The notes under the pieces were generated by a model, which saw only the letters and a list, made by a program, of their open reading frames with translations, was not told the DNA's origin and did not search any database. DNA of 64,000 nucleotides from assembly GCA_014773175.1 (NCBI GenBank), contig VXCM01003153.1:49858-113857 (forward strand). Direction: 5' to 3'. The position numbers and the translations under genes are program-made. Source of the DNA: Lucifuga dentata. Lineage: Eukaryota > Chordata > Actinopteri > Ophidiiformes > Bythitidae. This document shows positions 41,193 through 52,371 of the stretch, piece after piece (the stretch's first letter is position 1; each line of letters begins with the position of its first letter).

Positions 41193-44100
41193 CTGCGGAG
41201 CGAGAACGAGCAGACATGACTCAGACGACAGCAGAGGAGACGTCATCACAGTTCAACAGCTTCTGTTAACTTTAAAACCGTTCAACAGTTGAGTTCATGT
41301 ACATCCAGTACATTAGAACTGTGACAGGATTTAGTTTAATTTTTGATATACAAAATATGATCTCTGTAAATTAAGAATGTGTGTGTGTGTGTGTGTGTGT
41401 GTCTGACCTGATGGCTGATCCAGCTGTTGGGGANTTAAGAATGTGTGTGTGTGTGTGTGTGTGTGTCTGACCTGATGGCTGATCCAGCTGTTGGGGATCT
41501 CAGGTCTTCCTCGGTCTCTCAGCACGTTGTCCTTCATGCTCTCCACACAGGGGTGCTCTCGTACTTTAGATCCATACGGAGGCTCGTACTCCTTCACCTC
41601 TGCAAACAGAAAGACACGTCTGAATTTGAATTTGAATTGAATTTTTTAAAATTTTCATTTTATTATTGTGTCCCATCAACATGTTCGACCTGCATTGGGT
41701 TTACAAAACGCCATTATTTCACATAAACCGGATCCAGCGTGCTACAAATTTTACATACGCAGTGGTACAAAAAAAACTGAACTTCATTAGACAAACAAAC
41801 AAACAAACAAACAAACAAACAAACAAATAAATAAGAATTTCTTATACATTGTGAAGTCAAATCTATATCAGTACATCACACATCATCTCGGACATATTAA
41901 AGAAACGATCCATCTCGCCTTCTTTTCCAGGCTGCGGAGACAAAATTAGCCAAAACTTAAAAAACGTTAAAATTAAACAACCATTCCAATTTTTCATCGT
42001 TGTTACATCAAAATATTCCTGGATTTTCAAATATTTCACTAAATATTGGTGCTCTTAGATCATCGTAGTCGGTACAATAAAAAAGAAAATGTGACTCTAA
42101 CTTCTCCAAACTCAAACTATCTGTTTTCTTCCTGGAAGTTTTAAGAATCAGAGCGTTCATATAAACTGCATCATCTAAGTTTTAATCGAGGCATTGTATT
42201 TACGTGAGTTTTCTGATCTGATCTCCAAACATTCATTTATTCTGGCAAACTTACAATCATCCTCTCAGTTTCAGCATTTTTGTGGGAATATTGCAGGAAT
42301 TGGGCAAAATCCAAAGATCAAACATGATGGCGGCTACTTGAATTTGCATTAACGGTCACTCTGCGTGTTAGTGCAGATCTTCCTGTGTTAAACCGGAGTC
42401 GGAATCTTTGACGTGGTCATCCTGCTATGAGGTCATTTCAGCCTCGTAATCGCTGAGCGGTTATTTTCACCGGAGCTTCAGCTTGATGCTCCGGCACCAT
42501 TCGTGCTGACGGAGGCAAATCAGACATCTGAATGATGCTCCATGGAGAGGAAACGCTCGCCGGGTCACCTGACCTACGACTGCCTCCAAAAAAAAAAAAA
42601 AAACAAATCAGCCAACAAGCACTAGTTACAAACAAACTCACAATCTGTTATTTTCACTATTTCACGTTGAGCAGGAAAAAAAAACAAAAAAAAACATGGT
42701 TTCTGAAACCATGAAAAGCTAAAAGCTATGTTCTGGGAACTTGTCCAAATCTCGTGAAACTGAACACGGCTCAGTGCAACATCATCTTCACATGCCAAGA
42801 AAATCATACCAATTATTACAGCATGCAAGTTTTATTTTTTCTAACTTCTTGTGTTCTTACATCTCACAGTTTTACACGTTCTGTTTCACAAACTATCAAA
42901 TCCTCCGTATGATTCATTTTGGTGTAAATTTTCTGTTGTATTTTTTCTCTGGACGTGTTTAATAAAAAAAAGAGGCATGAATATTTAAAAGGGACCAGCA
43001 GACTCACATTTGTACTATAGTGCACACTGAATATTTGGTCCATACTGGCAAAATCACCAGTTTGGTCCTTTAAGAGCCTCAAAGACTCCTTTAAATCTCC
43101 ACCAGCAGTTTACAAAGTGCTGATAGTGAATCTGCAGCGATCTGCTCGTGATATGAGACTTTAAAATCAATTTTCCTGCTCGCTGACGTGATGGAATGAT
43201 GAAATCTAGGAAAAGCTGCAGTGGTTTTATAGGAATCAGGCCTCTCTGCGTCTGTGTGTCCTTAACTACAGGAAGTGGGAAGGCTGGAGTGGAACCCCCG
43301 GACAGGAAGTTGGAGGGCTGGGACTGGAACTCAGCGGAGAGAGGCTGACTTTACAGACCCACATTTCCTGTTTTTGACATGTGGAACTTCCCCTGTTTTT
43401 AGTCTTTAAACAGAAACCCGCCCGTCCCCTGCAGGTTATTTGTGCCAGGCGGGCCGGTATTGTCCTCATGCTCTGCTNCCCGCCCGTCCCCTGCAGGTTA
43501 TTTGTGCCAGGCGGGCCGGTATTGTCCTCATGCTCTGCTGTTTAGATCTCCTGCTGGGTTTTGTGCAGCTGGAATAAATACCACACATTTTCCTGGAATC
43601 CATACAGCTAAACACAGAGCAGTAGAGCGGCTGAGCTAAAAGGAGAAACGAAAAACAAATAAAAAGAGGCGGGGCACTTTTAAAATATCAAACCGTGTTT
43701 CAACTTGGCTTTAATATGGATTAAAGTCTGTAAAAACTGTATTTGCACGAGTGGAGTTTTGAGGCAGCGGTACTTTCAACTTTTCCTCCTCTAAATGTAC
43801 TTTGACATTTATTAATTTTCATACAAACTTTTTTTTTCTAAATTTGCAGTAAAAGATGAGGTATAATGCAACAAAGGAGAAAACATGGAGAATAGGTATC
43901 GTGAAGCAGAGATCTGCAGCAGGTGCATAAAGACGTACTTTTATTTTGAAGGAGCTTTAGGTGTGAAGATGTTGGGTCTTTCGGTTTTTATTAAAGACAA
44001 AGAGGGATTCGGCGGAGTGAAGGATGCTGGGTAATGTCTTCTACAGGTGATTTAATCATGGTTCTCAATCCAAAATGGCGGAACCTACTGTATATACTTG

Positions 44101-46077
44101 AGTATAAGTCGAGTTTTCTTTTTTTTACCAAATTTCACAAAGCAAATCGGGGGTCAGCTTATGCATGAGAAATTTAGATTTGATCCCAGAGAAGGAACTT
44201 TCCAGGTGGAAATACTATCCATTACCACTACCCATGGAAAATAGTTTAAATCATACCTTAGAATGAGATATTTCCCAACTAAACATCTTATCAGCACATT
44301 TTGCGGCGGCCATTTGTGGAGGCCAGTGATTGGTCATTTATGGTAATCAGTGCTGAAATAAATATCATGTTTACCGGTACGTGGATTATTTTCAGGAAAT
44401 CAGAGGAATACTATGACAATACCCAGAAAAACAGGTAATTTACTAAACAAATAAACTGATAGAACAACATCAGGGGGTCGGCTTACATGCGGGTTTCTTT
44501 AAAAATCTAAATTTGCAGGTCGAAATTAGGGGGTCAGCTTATAAATGAGATCAGCTTATACGCCAGTATATACAGTAGATCGTAGTACAAGATGGTTTTA
44601 TGCTTTGGGAAATGGTTGTTCGTAACATAACACGTATGCGGTATTATTTATTGGTCTTAAACATGCAAAATCACTGATATGGTCCTTTAAACAGCACACA
44701 GCGTGTAGCAGCAGTCTGCTTTCCTTCAGTCATGAGCTATGAGAAGAATTTCATGGTGGTTTCAGAGCAGTTTTCACATGAGGCGGATCCACGGCCTCAC
44801 TCTGTCTGGAGTTCAAACCTCCCAGATCCAATCTGAGCCCGGCCGGCGCTTTACAACCGCTTCCTCTTCAGATTATCTGTCTGAAACCTTCGTGGCCTGG
44901 AGGTTAGCAGAAACCTCTGCGGCCGGATAAACTGTCTGGAATCTGCTGTCTGAAAGCAGAAACGCCTCTGTGTTTGGGGTGAAAAGGAGAATCTGAGAGA
45001 CAAACGTCCCCGTTTCTGCAGAACGCGACGAAATCCTGAGAAGTTACAGTTTAAGATGAAAATCAGACGAAACACAGGAAACACGTCTGACTAAAGGAAA
45101 ACTTTCTCCACCAAGCGAGAGTTGTGGGTTGAATTCCTGTGGGACGGTTTGCGGCTAACAGATTAACTTTAGCACCAGCAGCAGTGTTTTGACTGAATCA
45201 TGAGAAAATACGTTTTACTGCAAACAGGTGAATGCTGCTTTCACGCTCAGACACGAGGACGACTCAGCATTTACACAAAATCCTGAATAACTAACGACTC
45301 AGCATTTACACAAACCCCTAATAACTAATGACTCAGAAAAACCTGAATAACTAACGACTCAGCATTTACACAAACCCTGAATAACTAACGACTCAGCATT
45401 TACACAAACCCCTGATAACTAATGACTCAGCATTTACACAAAACCCTGAATAACGACTCACTGATGCTTGTGTCACTATTTGCTCATGATATCAATGTTA
45501 CATATTCATATCTGTCACAAGTGGAAAATAACTTTACTTATGTACTATATGTACTGTATGTACTTAAAGTACATGTTTGAGGTACTGGTTCTTCTTTTCC
45601 TCCACCATATTTCAGAGAAAAATTAGGTACTTTTCTACTCAACAAACAGCAGTTAGTTATTTTGTTGATTCATATTTAGTTATTAACATCAGATTAGAAC
45701 AATATCACTCTTATCATACCATCTCTTTCGTTCTTTCTTCCTTCCTTTCAGCTTTTTTCTCCCATTTGTTCTTCTCCTTTCCTTACTTTCTTCTTGAACC
45801 ATCATAAAAATCTCTAAATCTTCACTCTACATTGTGACTGAGACACATTTTCACTTTTTACTGCTAAACATTTGCTTTTGCTGAATTTTTACTTGAAATA
45901 TAGTATTTCTTTTTCATCCTGTCCATGTCGCAGCTTTGCACGAGGATGATGATGGTTCCAGCATTTAAAGCGTTTGGTATGAAGGTCACACTTCACCATT
46001 TGCTGTCTCCTTTCATGGAGCAAAAGCCTTTAGCTTCATCAACACACCCTGCAGGCTAATTCAGGATATGTAGATAG

Positions 46078-46125
<48 letters not shown>

Positions 46126-46221
46126 CGTGCTATAACTGACCACAACAACAATGCTGGTGCAGGGTTTGTGTTTCATCCATCCATTCTGTCCGCGGTTGTT
46201 GGGGTGGAGAGCAGCATCACA

Positions 46222-46261
<40 letters not shown>

Positions 46262-46372
46262 GGAATGTAACTGTCTCATTCTAAATATCTCAGACTGTCT
46301 AGAAATGAGCAGCGAGGAAGAAGAGGGAGGGAGCTGGAAAGAGAGGAAGCAAGTGAGAGAGAGAGTGAGAGA

Positions 46373-46416
<44 letters not shown>

Positions 46417-47956
46417 CATCTGGACAGGCAGTAGCATGTAACTAGGACCACAGACAGACAAACTAAATATGAAAAAAGATCCTTACTGTTTTATTTTCAA
46501 GGACCTCATTCAAAAGTTTGTAGACACACACACACAAATGCACACACACACATATGCACACAACAAATGCACACATGCAAACGCACACGCATGCACACAC
46601 ATGCAAATGCACACACGCAAATGCGTGGGCACACACACACACACAGACTCACATTCTCACACACACACACACACACTCACACTCTCACACACACACATAC
46701 ACACACACACTCCTCTCTGTCTGGCTGCTTTTCTGCCCAAAGAAGGCAGCGTTGCGGCGCTGAGCTCAGGTCGTCTCCTCACATGTCAGACATTCCTCAG
46801 ATTCCGGCTGCAGACGTGGACGAGAGGCTGAGGTGCCGCCTGACACACACACGACAGGAAACCAGCCCTCCTCTGCACAACACGCGAGTTACACGTACGC
46901 GGTGTGCGCAGTGCATGCCGCTGCAGCACGTATGGTCAGTAAGGAATGGAAACCAATGGCAGAATGGAAGGTAGGAAAAACAACTCTAAGATTTGCCATC
47001 AGAAACGTGCATGCTGTAGTATTTTTGGGCTCAAACATGCAAAACCACCGGTATGATCCTTTAAAAAAAAACACAACTTTCTATTCTGCTCAACAGCGTA
47101 ATCAAAGATGGCGAATTGGGAACGATTTCACGAAAACTCTTCTGGACGCCACATTTCTCTGTGGATCTGTCAGAAACGCATCATGTCACATTTATTTTAT
47201 TCAGTTGGCTTCTCTTCCTGTCACATGACACATGATGTCACCTGTCACATGACANACATTTATTTTATTCAGTTGGCTTCTCTTCCTGTCACATGACACA
47301 TGATGTCACCTGTCACATGACACATGATGTCACCTGTCACATGACGTTACCTGTTATATGACGTCACCTTTTACATGACGTCACCTGTCACATGACGTCA
47401 CCTGTTACATGACATTGCCACCAGCCTCCTGTGATGCAAGAACATGGTGTATGTGGTTTTCTCTGTGTGAGTGTAACACACACACGCATGTTACATGCAT
47501 CATAGTGCACATGATGGCTCCGACACTACGCACACACACGGCTCACGCATGTTAAAAGCATTAGCAGCATCCACCAACTCACGACAGGTGTGTCTCATTA
47601 TGCAAGAGCCAGCGATGCTTTCACTGACAGTTGGAAATTACTAATCCTTCCTGCCATGTTCACAGGGCATGGGAAAATACAAACATCAACACATTGCAAC
47701 ACCTGGACCAGGTAGTTATTAGACACCTGTGTGTGTGTGTGTGTATACCTCCAATGGCCTCACACCTGGACGTCATCTCCCACAGCACCAGAGCNTGTGT
47801 GTGTGTGTGTATACCTCCAATGGCCTCACACCTGGACGTCATCTCCCACAGCACCAGAGCCATGGAGTAAATGTCCGTCTGCTTGAAGGACTCCATGTTC
47901 TCCAGGTTCATTCTGGCCTCCAGAACCTCTGGAGCCATGTAGCGTGCCGTGCCCAC

Positions 47957-48005
<49 letters not shown>

Positions 48006-51000
48006 AAGACACACACAGATACACACACAGAGACACACACAGCATTAACACCTCAGGATACCACAGATAAAAAGTAACTAAGTACATTTACTCTGAGTAC
48101 ATTGACAAATCCTCTCATTGCAAAGAACAGAAGTTTTCCATTTTCCTGCAGCATGTAAATGCAGCATAACAGAACATTTTGCTGCATTAAACGATGTGGA
48201 TCATATTACTAACAACAATTAATATAATAATAACCATAATAATAATAATAATAATAATAATTATTATTATTATTATTATTACTATTATTATTATTATTCA
48301 CAAAGCAGTGAAGGCTGTGATTTTAGTGGACTAAAGCAGTGAAGGCCTGACTGACAGCAGGTTACGGCGTGCACGAGGATCTTGCCTTTCCTGTGTGTGT
48401 TTGCACGTGCAGGGCGGTGCGTGTCTGCTGCTGTTAGTCAGCACCGTGTCACCTGTCGCAGGTGTTTCCAGCCAATGAATCAGAACTCAGAAGACAAAGC
48501 GTGAGGTTAGCGCTGCCCGGAGGAGCGAGCGTGTCACAACACAGCCGTTAGCCGCCAGCTAACGTTTTACCCTCTGAATGCCCCTTCTTTTCTTTTTTCT
48601 TCCGTTTCTTTCTCAGAGAGCGGCGGATCCCATCAAAACACGCCAACAAAACACGCCAACAAAACACGCCAACGCACTCACAACANCAAAAAAAAAAACA
48701 TCAACCAACGCCGTTATCGTCACCTCAAATAAACATCATCAGCTTTCCCTCCAAATATTAACGTTTAATGTTTTACAATAAGAACTTTAACAGGAAGTAG
48801 CCAGAGGGTAATTCTTAAAAAAAAAACGATTATTATCATTATTATTATTATTATTTTTATTATTATAAGTATACATATAGCATCACTACATGCTATTAAC
48901 TAAGCACATTTATTCAAATAATATACTTTAGTACAATTTTTAGGTACTTGTATTTTATTTGAGGAATTTCTAAACCCGTGCTAGACGTACTACTGTAGAG
49001 TGCAGTACAGCAAAAATATACACATGGAAAGTAAATTTAATGTAGTACTAAATGTACAGTATACATTTAAAATACTTCCTTCATTCCTTTTTTCTGTCTT
49101 CCTTCTATCCTTCCTTAAAGGACCATACCACCCATTTAGCATGTTTGAGCCTAATATATTCAGTTTTCATACATGTAATGTTACTGACAATCATTTCCCA
49201 AAGGATAAAACCGTATTTCAGCTTTCCTGATATTTTGCTAAATCTCTTAATCTTTCAAAATCAAATATTCAAGTGATACACCCACCTTAAAAATCCATGT
49301 TTCTCCTGCTAATAGTTACACAGCCTTATGAAGTCACGGTCCTTTAAATTTTTCCATAAACGCAGGTCTTCTTTTGGGACTATATTCCCCGGTGGAGGCA
49401 TACATTCACTCCACGCTTTTTATTGAGCTTAAACACTAAAATTACATAACTTCTAAAAAAACCTGAATACACGTCTTGTTGGTGATGATGGATTACCTAT
49501 CCCAAGAACGTTTACAGTATCAACAAGTTGATTTTAATAGCAGAATGAACTGAAACCAATGGAGGTCTGGAAGGTAGGAAAAACATTTTTAATTCACCAT
49601 TCCAGTAGTATGCTTTGGGAAATGATTATCAGTAACGTTACATGTATGAAAACTGAATATATTAGGCTCAAACATGTAAAATGGGTGGTATGGTTCTTAA
49701 AGATTTGTCCTTCCCTTTTCTCTTTCCTTCTGTCCTTCTTGCTTCATGATTTCTTATTTCCTTCTCCTTTTGAGCATTTGAGAGAAAAGCGTTTGGCCGT
49801 GACTTGACCTCTGACCTGTCCACTGTTGGCGAGGTCGTCCACAGACAGCGAGTTATCCAGCCGGAGTCCCAGACCGAAGTCACACAGGCAGCAGCTCAGG
49901 TCGCTCTTCACCAGGATGTTGGAGCTCTTCAGGTCCCGGTGCACGATGGGAACCTGGTGAAACAGTGGAAGAAAGAGCAAAGGTTAAAGGTCAAAGCTGG
50001 TTGTACTTCCTGTCGCAGAAAAAGCAAACGGTGGGTTTTTGTCAGTGGCGACTTCTGATGATGAATCGCAGTTCGCCTAAATCACGGCTCATGCTGGTTT
50101 TGGACTTAAGAGCCGTATTTTAACCGTCTGGAGTCTAAAGCCACATTTTATACGTTTTTTGCTGATTTTTGGAGACTTTCTTTATTTTCTAGCACCTTAC
50201 AGAATCAAGCAGAAAATTGACAGCTTTTTTATGATATATTTTAGATTTTTTTTTTTTTAGATGAATGTTTTTTTTTTTTCTTGAATGCAGAATTTTTTTG
50301 AAAAACGTATTTCAGACTCAGAGGTTATCCCTTGGGAGTTTTGGGGATTTTAATTTATACAGTCATTTTGTTTTTCTCTATTTTTACCACCTTAAATAAG
50401 TGTTTTCATCCAAGTGCTTGGTGTATTTTNTTGTTTTTCTCTATTTTTACCACCTTAAATAAGTGTTTTCATCCAAGTGCTTGGTGTATTTTGTTTTAGC
50501 ACAACTTTCACTCTAAATCATCATATTTTCACTTTCAGATCCTGTAATTCTACTTTTCATATGTATTACGTGTTTTATCTACGAGACGTAGATAAAACAC
50601 GTAATACATATGAGTCAAAATTCTCTGCTTTCAGTGAAACTGAGTGTCTGACTGCTGCTTTGGTTTGGTCCAATCACATTCAGCATCCCGTCATCTCCAT
50701 GACAACGATGGGTTGACATGGTTTCGGCTCAATGAGAGTGACAGCGCAGACAGCTGATAGCGCCGGTAGTTTTTGACACCTTAAATTCCCAGTAAAAACT
50801 AGGATCCCAGTCCGATCTTAATAAACAGACCTTTGTCTTATTGAAATTTTTCTTTAACATTCATATTTTAGAACCCCTGCTATAGAAAATCAGCAAATTT
50901 ATTAAAAAGACACAAAGTAGGTGTTCAGACCTTGGGACGTCCACAGGGCAGGTGGTCGCTGTGCAGGTGAGCGACGCCTCGGGCCACAGAGCTGCCCAGC

Positions 51001-52340
51001 ACCCGTAGCTCCTCCCAGCTGATCACATGACGCGTCAGGTACTCCTGCAGGTCAGAGGAGGAAAAGGCTGACGTGAGAATTTTTGAGATTTATTTTTTAT
51101 TTAACCAGGTAAAGTCTCATTGAGATAAAAATGACTTTTTCAAGACGGAAGCTTCAAATCAGTTTCAACAACACAAATAAAGTTTTAACAATAAATGCAA
51201 CACAGACCGTATACTTTATATTTATACAGCATTATTCAAATCAAAAGGATTTCTCTAAGAAAAATATAATCGTTGTCCTGATAGAATCTAAAAACAAAAA
51301 CACTGACCAAAGGCGCCAACTTCCTGTTTCTTTAGCATCAATTTGAATTCCACAAAAGTAATTAACTCAGACATTTTCAAATCCTTCTAAAAGCAGCAGA
51401 ACAGACTTTATTCGTTGAAACCAAAAATAAAATTTGACGTTAAAAAAAAATTTTTCCAAACAAAATTTTTTATTTCATTTTGATTTTTTTTTCGCTTTCA
51501 GAATTTTCTTTCAATAACAAATATTGTTTTTTTTAAATTTTTGATTCTCTCTTTTTGGCTTCGCTTTTCTCTCTCTCTCTTGGTTTCAATTCACTGTCAC
51601 TCTTTTGGTGTCAGAAGAGTGACGGGGGANGGGGAGGGGGAGGGGACACGGAGCGTGATTCACATTAAATCTGCACACAATTTGCATAATAAGGAAGTAC
51701 ATTCTGTTTGATCTGCCGTCGTCCATCTGCTCAGGCCTCCAACAAGAATACATACCTATACATATATATATATATATAAATAAACATATATATTCCTCTC
51801 ACCTGCAGGTTTCCTCTGGAGTGGAAGGCTGTGATGAGCCAGTACTGTTTGTCCACTTTCCTCTCCTCGGCAGTCAGGAAATGGAGGATGTTCTCATGTC
51901 TGAGGTCCGTGTCGGAGAAGATGTCCTTCTCGTTCTTCCAGGAAGCGTATTCCTCGTACGGGAAGATCTTGACGGCCACCGTTTCAAACTGTTCTGATGT
52001 GCTCTGCTTCAGCTTCGCCTTGTAAACCTGAGCGAAGCGGCCCTTCCCCACCTGAAATATCATCAGACATCGCCATGTAGTGTCAAAATGATGGAAATAT
52101 CAAGGTCATGTGACCAGAAATACATTAGCAGGTGGTAGCTTGTTGTGCTAACTGCCTTTTTCTGGCTGGGTTTTTTTTTTGTTTTTTTGTTTNCCCCCCC
52201 CCCCCAAGTTTAATAATGAATTTCCAATTCCACTTCAATTTTTTTCTCGTCTTTATCTATCTATCTATCTATCTTTTTTTCCTTCCCTTGTTCTGTTACT
52301 TCTCCTTTCCCTGAAATCACATCAACTGTTACACTTTCCG

Positions 52341-52371
<31 letters not shown>

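Noticed and set aside
43430..43639. Plus-strand frame with CQAGRYCP resembling cysteine-rich repeat proteins
   Set aside because: A single short motif in sequence duplicated by an assembly join, with no neighbouring exon.
45258..47415. Regularly spaced repeats that might suggest a CRISPR-like array
   Set aside because: Units are contiguous minisatellites without unique spacers, in a vertebrate genome.
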